64,000 nt of DNA from Ruminococcus sp. GTDB taxonomy: Bacteria; Bacillota; Clostridia; Oscillospirales; Ruminococcaceae. The notes beneath the pieces were generated by a model. That model worked only from the letters and a program-made list of their open reading frames with translations, had not been told where the DNA came from and ran no database searches. Position 1 is the first letter of the stretch; each line of letters opens with the position of its first letter. Of the stretch, positions 17,015 through 25,009 are shown in pieces. The stretch is from the NCBI GenBank assembly GCA_021201755.1, contig JAJQEI010000016.1, positions 18,444 to 82,443 of the forward strand, read 5' to 3'. Both the position numbers and the translations under genes were made by a program.

Positions 17015-18373
17015 TTACGAATCCGCAAAAACCACTTTCCCATCACTTGCGATGACATCACGGTAGAAATAGCCACTGTCTTTTATGGTACGTTCCTGCG
17101 TTTGATAATTCACATAAACCAAACCAAACCGTTTGTCATAGCCACTCGCCCATTCAAAATTATCCATAATAGACCAGTAGGTATACCCGATAACTGGAAT
17201 ACCATTCTGCATTGCACGATACAATTCTCTCAGATACTGTTTCATGTAGTCCATTCGCTGTGGGTCATGCACCTTACCATCTAGCTGCACCCAATCAGTC
17301 ACAGCAATACCATTTTCAGTAATCAAAATTGGCTTCCCATACCGTTCATACAGAAACTTCAGACTCCAATAGAGTGCCTCCGGTGTGATCGGCCACCCCA
17401 TTTGTGTTCGTGGACAACCAAGGTAAGTGTTTTCTGCATACGTTTTCGATGCATAATTTGCACGACTTTCATAGATATTCACTCCGTAAAAGTCCAGTGG
17501 CTGAGAAATCATTTCCATATCGCCATCCAAAATTTCCGGCATCTTGTTTCCCAGTATTTGAACTGCATCCTCCGGATATTTTCCAAAAAAAATTGGATCT
17601 GCCCACCATGCATTATTAAAAGCAATGCTAGTCGAATCAAAAGCGAAGCTCTTCTGTCTAGCTTGCTCGACGTCGTTCGGTGCTTCACTCTTTGGCGTAT
17701 AACAAGGTGTCACCATTGCGAAACCAATTTTTGGTGACTTTTTGGCATTTTCCCGAATCACCTGTACGGCTTTTCCATGTGACAACAGCACATGGTGGCA
17801 CATCCTCGCCACTTCTGCTTGTGGCAATTTCAAAAACGGTGCAAAGCTGCCATTTTCATAGCCATTTCCAATAAACACCTGTGGTTCATTGATGGTCATC
17901 CAATATTGCACACGATCAGACAGTGCATCTACCACTATTTTTGTATATGTTGCGAACCAATCGACACTCTCTCGATTGAGCCAACCGCCTTTGTGATGCA
18001 GTGCCAAAGGATAGTCCCAATGGAACAAGGTTATCAATGGTTCAATACCGGCAGCAAGCAGTTCGTCCACGAGATCTGAATAAAACTGCAAACCCTTTTC
18101 ATTGACTTTTCCTATACCATTCGGTAAAATCCGACTCCAACTCAAAGACAATCGGTAGTCTTTAATGCCAAGACTTTTCATAATAGCCACGTCTTCTCGA
18201 AATCGGTGATAGTGATCACAAGCCACGTTGCCATTTTCACCGTGCATAACGTGCCCACCATCTTGGGTATATGCATCCCAAATATTGAGACCCTTGCCAT
18301 CCTCCAAATACGCTCCCTCCACCTGATAAGAAGCAGAAGCGGCACCCCATAGAAAATCTTTTTTAAATCGCAT
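17015..18373 (-). CDS. GH1 beta-glucosidase
   Basis: 452 residues without signal peptide, so cytoplasmic. FLWGAASASYQVEGA opens the GH1 barrel; YRLSLSWSRILPNG, LITLFHWDYP, the acid/base in WMTINEPQ, YGVNIYES and the nucleophile in LITENGI follow in order, and FEWASGYDKRFGL near the end binds the glucose unit. It hydrolyses cellobiose and related beta-glucosides after uptake. ATG 18373 is preferred over 18403 because AAGGTGG sits ten bases before it. The stop abuts the GH5 gene. The promoter carries a 25-base tandem duplication (see repeat). Confidence 0.92.
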   Translation of the reverse strand: MRFKKDFLWGAASASYQVEGAYLEDGKGLNIWDAYTQDGGHVMHGENGNVACDHYHRFREDVAIMKSLGIKDYRLSLSWSRILPNGIGKVNEKGLQFYSDLVDELLAAGIEPLITLFHWDYPLALHHKGGWLNRESVDWFATYTKIVVDALSDRVQYWMTINEPQVFIGNGYENGSFAPFLKLPQAEVARMCHHVLLSHGKAVQVIRENAKKSPKIGFAMVTPCYTPKSEAPNDVEQARQKSFAFDSTSIAFNNAWWADPIFFGKYPEDAVQILGNKMPEILDGDMEMISQPLDFYGVNIYESRANYASKTYAENTYLGCPRTQMGWPITPEALYWSLKFLYERYGKPILITENGIAVTDWVQLDGKVHDPQRMDYMKQYLRELYRAMQNGIPVIGYTYWSIMDNFEWASGYDKRFGLVYVNYQTQERTIKDSGYFYRDVIASDGKVVFADS

Positions 18374-18434
18374 TGCAAATTCCACCTTTTTATTCGATTT
18401 CAATTCGTGAGAAATTATTTTTTCAGAATTCTCA

Positions 18435-18496
18435 CTTTTCCTACTTTTAGTATAACAAACTTTTCCTACTTTTAGTATAACAAATAGTATAACAAA
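18435..18496. repeat. 25-base tandem duplication in the GH1 promoter region
   Basis: The unit CTTTTCCTACTTTTAGTATAACAAA occurs perfectly at 18435-18459 and 18460-18484, and its last 12 bases recur at 18485-18496. On the minus strand each copy contains GTTATACT, so the -10 box of the GH1 promoter is present three times. Confidence 0.9.
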
Positions 18497-18515
18497 AAAA
18501 GGTGCGTTTTGTCAA
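18486..18515 (-). promoter_or_regulatory. GH1-GH5 promoter
   Basis: Leftward TTGACA (18515-18510), 18-base spacer, TATACT (18491-18486). Confidence 0.75.
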
Positions 18516-18660
18516 GCGTGTTTAGGTGAATTTTTGATATAGCCTTTAGCAAAGTGAAATGTATTGCAAAATCATCGTTTACGAATCAACTGCAAACGAC
18601 GATTTTTTGTATAATTTCTCCCTTCATCCCACATTAAAACAGTACTTTTGTACAAAATGC

Positions 18661-18689
18661 TTGACTTTTTCCTGCACTTGTGCTATAAT
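18661..18689 (+). promoter_or_regulatory. GH9 promoter
   Basis: TTGACT (18661-18666), 17-base spacer, TATAAT (18684-18689), 51 bases before ATG 18741. Confidence 0.85.
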
Positions 18690-18740
18690 ATGAATATAAC
18701 ATTTCGGAGTCTTTTGACTTCTAACAAGGAGGTTATTTTT

Positions 18741-21035
18741 ATGAAACGATGGATTGCTGCAATTTCAGCAGCAGTACTCGTCTTTACTGGGACGGCAGTA
18801 TCTATGCCAGAATCCACAGCAATTGCTGAAGACAGCAGCTACAACTATGGCGAAGCACTCCAAAAGTCAATGTTCTTCTACGAAGTACAACAATCTGGAG
18901 AATTGCCCGACTGGAATGAAGTTTCTTGGCGTTCTGACAGTATGACTAATGATTACATTGAAGGCGGCTGGTATGATGCAGGCGATCATTTGAAATTTAC
19001 GTTGACCAACGCTTACTCTGCCACTATGATGGCATGGGGCTATCTGGAATACCAAGATGGCGTAGATGCAATTGGTGAAACGGAGGAGTATTTGAACAAC
19101 TTAGGCTGGGCACTAGATTATGTGGCAGAATGCGACTTGGGTGATAAGGTCGTCTATATGATTGGCGATGGCTCATTTGATCACATTTGGTGGGGCTCTG
19201 CTGAAGTGTATATGGCAAAATATGAACTGCAGAGCGGTGAGACAAAACGTCCTTATTATACTTGCAACAACAGTTGCATTGAAGCACAAATGGCAGCATC
19301 TTTGGCGGCAGGCTACCTTTGCTTTAAAGACACAGATGCCGAACGAGCAGAATATTATCTAGATCATGCAATTGCTTGTTTTGAACGTGCCGATGAAAAC
19401 CGTGCGATTGGAGGCGATGAAGCGGAAACGTCTTATTATAGCATCTCTACGTTCTGGGATGATCTGTTTTATGCAGCAAATTGGTTGTATATGGCAACAG
19501 GAGAACAATCCTATCTGGATCTGTGCGAAAGCGACTATATTGCAAATTTAGGCACAGAAAGTCAGTCAACCGAGCTGAAATACACATGGGGACATTGTTG
19601 GGATGATGTACAGCAAGGTGCAACATTGCTCTATGCCATCAACACTGGCGATTCCACTTGGAAAACACAGTTTCAAAAGCATCTGGAGTATTGGACAACT
19701 GGTTACGACGGAAAGCAAATCAGCTATACGTCAGACGGTTTAGCATGGCTGACCAACTGGGGCAGTTTGCGCCATGCAACAACAACTGCATTTTTGGCAT
19801 ATGTGGCAGCAGACGAATTGTTTGCAGATGATACCACATATTACGAGAAATACACGGAATTTGCAGATAGCACCATGAACTATTGCTTTGGTGACAACGA
19901 TGATAATTTCAGTTATGTCGTCGGCATGGGTGATGACTATCCGCAAAACTATCACCATCGGACTTCTAGTGGTATCTGGGATGACCAATGGACAACCATC
20001 GGCACAGAAAAAGAACACGCACATACGCTTTATGGTGCATTGGTTGGCGGTCCGCAGGATTCTAACGGCACGTATGAAGATAAAATCGATAACTATCAAT
20101 GCAATGAGGTTGCAATTGACTATAATGCTGGTTATACCGCAGCCCTTTGTGCAATGGTCTCCAAATATGGCGGTTCTACAGATGATAATTTCCCAGAGGA
20201 AGAAACACCGAAGTGGACAGAATTCTATGTGGAAGCGTGTATCAATCAGGCAAGCGATACCTATACTGAAATCAAATTACAGGCAACCAATCACTCTGCA
20301 TGGCCGGCAAGAATTCTACATTCCATTTCTGTCAACTATTATTTTGACATCAGCGAAGTATTAGAAGCTGACGCAACTGTTGATGATTTAACGGTGTCAC
20401 TTAATTATGTGGAATATGATTGTACAATATCTGACCCGATTCAATATGACGGCAATATCTATTATGTTAAGATCACGTTTGAGGATGATGCTAAAATTAT
20501 GCCAACTGGACAATCTGAACATCAAGCGGAAGTACAGTTCCGTATTGCAGCACCAAGTGGCACAAGCTACTGGAGTGCAGACAACGACTATTCCTATGAA
20601 GGGCTTGTACAGCAAGATGTAGCAGAGACGCAGTACATTACTATGTACGATGGTGATACGTTGATTTGGGGTGTAGAGCCGGATGGCACAACAGTATCTG
20701 ATGTGACTACAACTACTACAACGGAAACAACAACAACCGAAGAAACCACAACAACTACTACAGAAACAGCAACGGAATCTACTGCTGATACGGACAGCAC
20801 ACAAACCTCTGATAGTGATGCCACAATGCTTTGTGGAGATGTAAACTTAGACGGCTCTGTCACCTTGGCGGATGTGGTAATGTTAAACAAAGCAGTAGCA
20901 TCTGTCATTGAGTTAAACACCTCTGCTACCACAAATGCGGATTGTGATGGAAGCAATAGCATTGATGGCAATGATGCACTCGTACTGTTGAAGTTTCAGG
21001 TGCAACTCATTCAGTATATTCCATATTCTGGTTGA
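18741..21035 (+). CDS. GH9 cellulase with CBM3c-like module and dockerin
   Basis: 764 residues, secreted (signal to about residue 28). Residues 30-480 are GH9: YNYGEALQKSMFFYEVQQSG, the catalytic base region GGWYDAGDHLKF, YPQNYHHRTSSG and the acid in NEVAIDYNAGYTAAL. Residues 500-650 look like CBM3c (WTEFYVEACINQ, INHSAWPAR-like TNHSAWPARILHSISVNYYFD, VKITFEDDAKIMPTGQSEHQ), the arrangement of processive theme-B endoglucanases. A Thr-rich linker leads to a dockerin with calcium loops DVNLDGSVTLADVVMLNK and DCDGSNSIDGNDALVLLK. The start is fixed by AAGGAGG and the consensus promoter. It would be a core cellulosomal cellulase acting outside the cell. Confidence 0.95.
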   Translation: MKRWIAAISAAVLVFTGTAVSMPESTAIAEDSSYNYGEALQKSMFFYEVQQSGELPDWNEVSWRSDSMTNDYIEGGWYDAGDHLKFTLTNAYSATMMAWGYLEYQDGVDAIGETEEYLNNLGWALDYVAECDLGDKVVYMIGDGSFDHIWWGSAEVYMAKYELQSGETKRPYYTCNNSCIEAQMAASLAAGYLCFKDTDAERAEYYLDHAIACFERADENRAIGGDEAETSYYSISTFWDDLFYAANWLYMATGEQSYLDLCESDYIANLGTESQSTELKYTWGHCWDDVQQGATLLYAINTGDSTWKTQFQKHLEYWTTGYDGKQISYTSDGLAWLTNWGSLRHATTTAFLAYVAADELFADDTTYYEKYTEFADSTMNYCFGDNDDNFSYVVGMGDDYPQNYHHRTSSGIWDDQWTTIGTEKEHAHTLYGALVGGPQDSNGTYEDKIDNYQCNEVAIDYNAGYTAALCAMVSKYGGSTDDNFPEEETPKWTEFYVEACINQASDTYTEIKLQATNHSAWPARILHSISVNYYFDISEVLEADATVDDLTVSLNYVEYDCTISDPIQYDGNIYYVKITFEDDAKIMPTGQSEHQAEVQFRIAAPSGTSYWSADNDYSYEGLVQQDVAETQYITMYDGDTLIWGVEPDGTTVSDVTTTTTTETTTTEETTTTTTETATESTADTDSTQTSDSDATMLCGDVNLDGSVTLADVVMLNKAVASVIELNTSATTNADCDGSNSIDGNDALVLLKFQVQLIQYIPYSG

Positions 21036-21140
21036 AATAATATATCAAATTGCGCAAAATATGGCAAATATATCTTAGGCTTGTCTATTTTGCAAAATTT
21101 ATTTATAATGATATTTTTTTAAATTATAATGATATTTTTT

Positions 21141-21202
21141 TAAAAAATAACTATTGACAAATTGCATTTTTTTAATAATAATAAAACTATAGTTATTTTT
21201 TA
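21141..21202. promoter_or_regulatory. 13-base inverted repeat around a promoter
   Basis: TAAAAAATAACTA (21141-21153) and TAGTTATTTTTTA (21190-21202) are perfect inverted copies flanking a promoter. They could be a weak T-rich terminator for GH9 or an operator pair. A 19-base near-perfect duplication around TTATAATGATATTTTTTTA lies just before it (21109-21142). Confidence 0.5.
21154..21182 (+). promoter_or_regulatory. Promoter for the first dockerin-module protein
   Basis: TTGACA (21154-21159), 17-base spacer, AATAAT (21177-21182); a second TATAAT lies at 21210-21215. Confidence 0.55.
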
Positions 21203-21288
21203 TTTTTATTATAATACAAATACCGTTCATTCAATTCATTCAAAAATAAAAATGTACTAAAATAATCATTTCTAGGAGGAAATATTTT

Positions 21289-22668
21289 ATGAAATGCAAG
21301 AAGATTATTGTGGCGATCATCGGAATTGCTATAACCGCAACTGTTGTAGCATCGCTTTCCCTGACTTCATTTTTTGCTGATGCGGCAGATGAGTCAATTG
21401 GTACTGCATACCTATGTTATCAGGCAGGCGCTGACTCTTTTTGGGACGCTGATTCAGAATACCTGACTGCTGCCGATATTACTGGCGACGGTTCTTATTC
21501 TGTTACTGCAACAGCAAACATGGGCTCCGGTTCTATTGAATGTATGATTCTGACAACAGATATCAATGCATTTGATTATGCGGAAGAGGGCGCATCCGCA
21601 GGTAACTACGGTATTCCGGAAGGATGTATTGCATACATTGCAATTGATTCTATTGAAATTCAACGCACCAGTGGTGAGACAGATACGATTGAATACACCG
21701 GTCCTTCAGATGGTGCGTTCCGTACCAATGACGACGGTTCCACCATTCGTGTAAATATCTGGAATATATGGCAATCACCCAATATCACAGATTTGGGCGG
21801 AAGCACATCTGACGATGAAACTAAGTTCGAATTTGCAGATGATACCGGCATTAACACTGGTGATGTAATCGTTGTAAACTTCACTGTTAGCGGCACTGAT
21901 GCTGATGACGACAACGGTGATAGCAATGGTGACAATGGTGATACAACTGATTCAGACGTACCGTCTGATGCAATTGCAGAAGCTTATTTCTTAGGTAACA
22001 TTGGCGCAGAATACTATTGGGGTGCCGACAGTGATTCCAACACCGGAAATGCTCCAACAACAACCTACATTACTGGTGATGGTACTTATACTGTAACTTG
22101 GGATCTGGCAAACGGAGGCACAGATACTGTTGAATTCTTAGCAGTGGTTATCTCTCCTGTAAATGGTATCGAAAACTTTACTACCGATACATTTACAGAT
22201 CTTGTTGTTACATTGGATGAAGTGAAGGTAGATGGCGTGGCGATTTCGGATTACACCGTAAGTGACAATGCAATTGACACTGCTTATTATGAATCCGGTG
22301 CTGGTGTTACAAGAATCTATCTCCACGACGATTGGGCTGGTACAGGCGTTGCTGACTTAGCAAGCGAAACTACGATTACTACAAGCATCGAAGTTATTTT
22401 CACTATCTCTGGTGCAGAATACGCAAATGATATGGGCGATGTAGATGGCGACGGCGACATCGATGTTCAGGATGCATACATCGTTCAGGTGGAATTTACA
22501 AACATTTCTGCAGGTAAGGATGCTTCTTTCACAGATGCACAAAAAACTGCTGCTGACATAAACGAAGACGGAGAAATCACTATACGTGATGCTTACTACA
22601 TTCAGGTATACTTTGCACAAACTTCTGCAGATATGAATCCCACATGGGAAGATGTATTAGCTGGCTAA
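21289..22668 (+). CDS. Secreted two-module protein with a divergent dockerin
   Basis: 459 residues, signal to about residue 33. Two related beta-rich modules follow: about 35-205 (GTAYLCYQAGADSFWD, ITGDGSYSVTATAN, VNIWNIWQSPNITDL) and about 230-380 (AEAYFLGNIGAEYYWG, ITGDGTYTVTWDLANGG, TRIYLHDDWAGTGVADL), joined by an Asp/Asn/Gly linker. They look like carbohydrate-binding beta-sandwiches, but I cannot assign a CBM family. The C-terminus is a dockerin of a different class from GH9/GH26: DVDGDGDIDVQDAYIVQVEF and DINEDGEITIRDAYYIQVYF. There is no recognisable catalytic domain, so a binding or structural cellulosome part is inferred. AGGAGG precedes the ATG. Confidence 0.75.
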   Translation: MKCKKIIVAIIGIAITATVVASLSLTSFFADAADESIGTAYLCYQAGADSFWDADSEYLTAADITGDGSYSVTATANMGSGSIECMILTTDINAFDYAEEGASAGNYGIPEGCIAYIAIDSIEIQRTSGETDTIEYTGPSDGAFRTNDDGSTIRVNIWNIWQSPNITDLGGSTSDDETKFEFADDTGINTGDVIVVNFTVSGTDADDDNGDSNGDNGDTTDSDVPSDAIAEAYFLGNIGAEYYWGADSDSNTGNAPTTTYITGDGTYTVTWDLANGGTDTVEFLAVVISPVNGIENFTTDTFTDLVVTLDEVKVDGVAISDYTVSDNAIDTAYYESGAGVTRIYLHDDWAGTGVADLASETTITTSIEVIFTISGAEYANDMGDVDGDGDIDVQDAYIVQVEFTNISAGKDASFTDAQKTAADINEDGEITIRDAYYIQVYFAQTSADMNPTWEDVLAG

Positions 22669-22699
22669 AGTGACTACAAAATCACATAAATAAAAAATC

Positions 22700-22746
22700 A
22701 GAATATGACTGCTGTGGTTGCCTTGCTGTAGCAGTCATATTTTTAT
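22700..22746 (+). terminator. Terminator between the two module proteins
   Basis: AATATGACTGCT pairs with AGCAGTCATATT, then a T run. Read-through would reach the next gene 20 bases later. Confidence 0.8.
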
Positions 22747-22767
22747 AAAATAAAAGGAGGCTTTTAT

Positions 22768-23616
22768 ATGAAAAAATGATTTACACCCTTTTCCGCTGTG
22801 ATACTCACTGCCGGAATTTTCACCCAAACACTACAGGTATATGCAGCTGTTCGCTATGATGCCGATGGTCAACCAATCTCTACTTCTGAACCGCCATATC
22901 TTGCATATTTAGGCATAGAAACCGGAGCAGAGACCCAAGAAATTCCTGGTGATATGAATATCATGACGACAACATTTTCAGATGACGGCGATGATTACGT
23001 TTCAGTTACTTTCAGTGAAGAAAGCAACGTCATCCACTCACTAACGCTCAAAGCCAATATCAATGCCTATGCTTACTTGCCAGACGATTTTTCAGCAGAA
23101 AGCGACAGCTTTGCGGATAATTGCAGTTTGTCTATATCAATCACATCTATAGAAATTCGCCGCATCACAGGTCAAACCGACACACTATCTCTCGTTGATA
23201 CGCCTGCCAATAATTCCTTGCGCATCGATGATGACGGTACAATTTGCTATGACATTTGGAGTGATACAGTAGAAAATCTCGAAGGTGATGCCAATGCCGA
23301 TGAAAATGGCTACCAATTGGAAAACGTGCAAATTCTCAGCTGTGGTGATACATTGACTGTGTATTATACGACCAGTGGTATTGCAGACACTAGCTACAGT
23401 AAAGGGGATGTCAATCAAGACGGTACAATTACAACAATAGACGCATATCTCGCCCAAGTGGAATTTTCAGAACTTGCGGCTGGAAACGCCACTACGCTGA
23501 CACAACTACAATATCTAGCAGCAGACGTAGACGGAAACAATATGATCAACAGTCTCGACGCTTACTACATCCAAAAATATGCTGCCGAGCTTGCAGCAGG
23601 AAATAGTCCTACATGA
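22768..23616 (+). pseudogene. Dockerin-module protein with a stop at codon 4
   Basis: A shorter relative of the preceding gene with a perfect AAAGGAGG before ATG 22768. The frame reads MKK-TGA-FTPFSAVILTAG: the stop at 22777-22779 falls in the signal peptide, where TGG to TGA would fit. Past the stop the frame is open to 23616 and encodes one module (PPYLAYLGIETGAETQ, LKANINAYAYLP, IEIRRITGQTDTL) and a dockerin of the same divergent class (DVNQDGTITTIDAYLAQVEF, DVDGNNMINSLDAYYIQKY). A GTG at 22798 could reinitiate, but it lacks a ribosome site and would drop most of the signal. Probably a recently dead gene or a sequence error. Confidence 0.75.
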
Positions 23617-23779
23617 AAAAAATAATCCCTTGATATTTATACTAAATTTACAATAAGTCAATATGGAGTTATTTTTCCTATGATAGAATAAAAAAAAGTG
23701 TATTTTTGAAAAACAGAAATCGCTGCAAAAAATCATTTCATTACCCATCACAAGTTAAATACACCAAGGAGATGCTGTT

Positions 23780-24499
23780 ATGCTCAAATTTTTCGTTGAT
23801 GAAGTCGACGGATCAGAAGTAACGATTACCGGTCTAGACGCAAGACACATTGGTTTGTCTTTGCGAATGCAGGTTGGCGATCCGTTGACAGTGTCCGCCT
23901 ATGGAATAGATTATGCATGCCAAATCACATCCATTACACCAAAAGAGGTACGACTCACCGTTTTATCCTCTTTACCTAGCGTTGCAGAGTCTAGTATCTC
24001 GGTAACATTGTATCAAGCTGTGCCAAAAGCAGACAAGCTGGTACACATCATCCAAAAAGCAGTAGAATTGGGTGCTGTGCGAATTGTTCCGATTTTAACA
24101 CAAAATTGTATCTCACGTCCTAATGCAGTCGATTTTGACCGAAAACTATTTCGCCTACAAAAAATCGCAAAAGCGGCTGCAAAACAATCCGGCCGTGGAA
24201 TTATTCCACAGGTGACAAAGCTGATAACCATCGACGAAATGTGTAAAGAGCTACAGCTCAATAGCTGCAACCTGCTCTTGTACGAAAATGGTGGAAAACA
24301 CTTTTCAGAAATTTCCCTTGAGGGAAAAACTGATATTTCTATCATCGTTGGCAGTGAAGGTGGCTTTACGCAAGACGAAGCACAGCAGATTCAGGAAGCG
24401 GGTGCAGAACGCATTTGGCTAGGAAATCGGATTCTTCGCTGTGAAACCGCACCGGTTACAGCACTTTCTGTTTTGATGCATATGACAGGGAATTTATAA
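23780..24499 (+). CDS. rsmE: 16S rRNA m3U1498 methyltransferase RsmE
   Basis: 239 residues. An N-terminal PUA-like domain (LKFFVDEV, GLDARHIGLSLRMQVGD) is followed by a SPOUT methyltransferase domain: AVPKADKLVHIIQKAVELG, CISRPNAVDF, KIAKAAAKQSGRGIIPQV, the SAM-binding knot IIVGSEGGFTQDE and IWLGNRILRCETAPVTAL. RsmE methylates N3 of U1498 in 16S rRNA. AAGGAG precedes ATG 23780. It appears complete and monocistronic, an ordinary housekeeping gene inside the fibre-degradation island. Confidence 0.95.
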   Translation: MLKFFVDEVDGSEVTITGLDARHIGLSLRMQVGDPLTVSAYGIDYACQITSITPKEVRLTVLSSLPSVAESSISVTLYQAVPKADKLVHIIQKAVELGAVRIVPILTQNCISRPNAVDFDRKLFRLQKIAKAAAKQSGRGIIPQVTKLITIDEMCKELQLNSCNLLLYENGGKHFSEISLEGKTDISIIVGSEGGFTQDEAQQIQEAGAERIWLGNRILRCETAPVTALSVLMHMTGNL

Positions 24500-24534
24500 T
24501 CCTGTGAATTTGCATAAAATATTAGAAAAATAAC

Positions 24535-24563
24535 TTGATTTTTACCGAAAACTATGATATACT
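24535..24563 (+). promoter_or_regulatory. Promoter for the small acidic membrane protein
   Basis: TTGATT (24535-24540), 17-base spacer, TATACT (24558-24563). A 94-base leader with CGTACC/GGTACG complementarity separates it from the ATG. Confidence 0.65.
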
Positions 24564-24657
24564 ATAATTATATCAAAGGTGTATTTTATTGTGTGTCTGC
24601 TGCTCCTCGTACCGCAGTCGGCACAAAAAGCCAATGGTACGAAGAATCGGGTGAATC

Positions 24658-24975
24658 ATGAAAGGAAAACTAATTGCTGCACTGGTTGTAACCGCTGTAA
24701 CTGCTTCTATTGCTACAATTGCTGCACTAAAAAAAGCACGGGATAAGAAAATCATACAATCGGAAGAAGACGATTGGATTACAGAATACGATGAAATCCC
24801 AGATGAAGATGCAGATATAGACGAAGAAACAGCCGTTCAAGCTGCGGAATCTAGCTGCTGTGCCTGTGACACAGAAGAAGACGATGTTGAGGCAGCATCG
24901 TCCGTTGAAACAGACACTCCAGAAGCAGATACACCGGCACAAGTTCACTTGGACGATCCGGAAAAATCGGAATAA
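24658..24975 (+). CDS. Small acidic membrane-anchored protein
   Basis: 105 residues. One hydrophobic helix at residues 4-22 (LIAALVVTAVTASIATIAAL) is followed by a short basic patch (KKARDKK) that should keep the rest in the cytoplasm, then a very acidic tail of about 75 residues with ESSCCACDTEEDD. It resembles no family I can name. The ribosome site is weak (GGGTG). The promoter and leader support it as real. Function unknown. Confidence 0.55.
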   Translation: MKGKLIAALVVTAVTASIATIAALKKARDKKIIQSEEDDWITEYDEIPDEDADIDEETAVQAAESSCCACDTEEDDVEAASSVETDTPEADTPAQVHLDDPEKSE

Positions 24976-25009
24976 TCACATTTCCGCTAAAGTCTAAAAA
25001 AGATTAGAT

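Larger units (their letters stand above)
18374..18740. other. Divergent intergenic region between GH1 and GH9
   Basis: Holds both promoters, the duplicated -10 region of GH1 and a hairpin at 18568-18606 (AAAATCATCGTTT with AAACGACGATTTT, one mismatch) followed by a T run. The hairpin looks like a terminator but no gene ends there; it may insulate the two promoters or end a short RNA. Confidence 0.45.

Noticed and set aside
17015..18373. GH1 as a 6-phospho-beta-glucosidase
   Set aside because: No phosphotransferase genes are adjacent and the neighbouring GH5 suggests unphosphorylated oligosaccharides; the sequence fits plain beta-glucosidases better.
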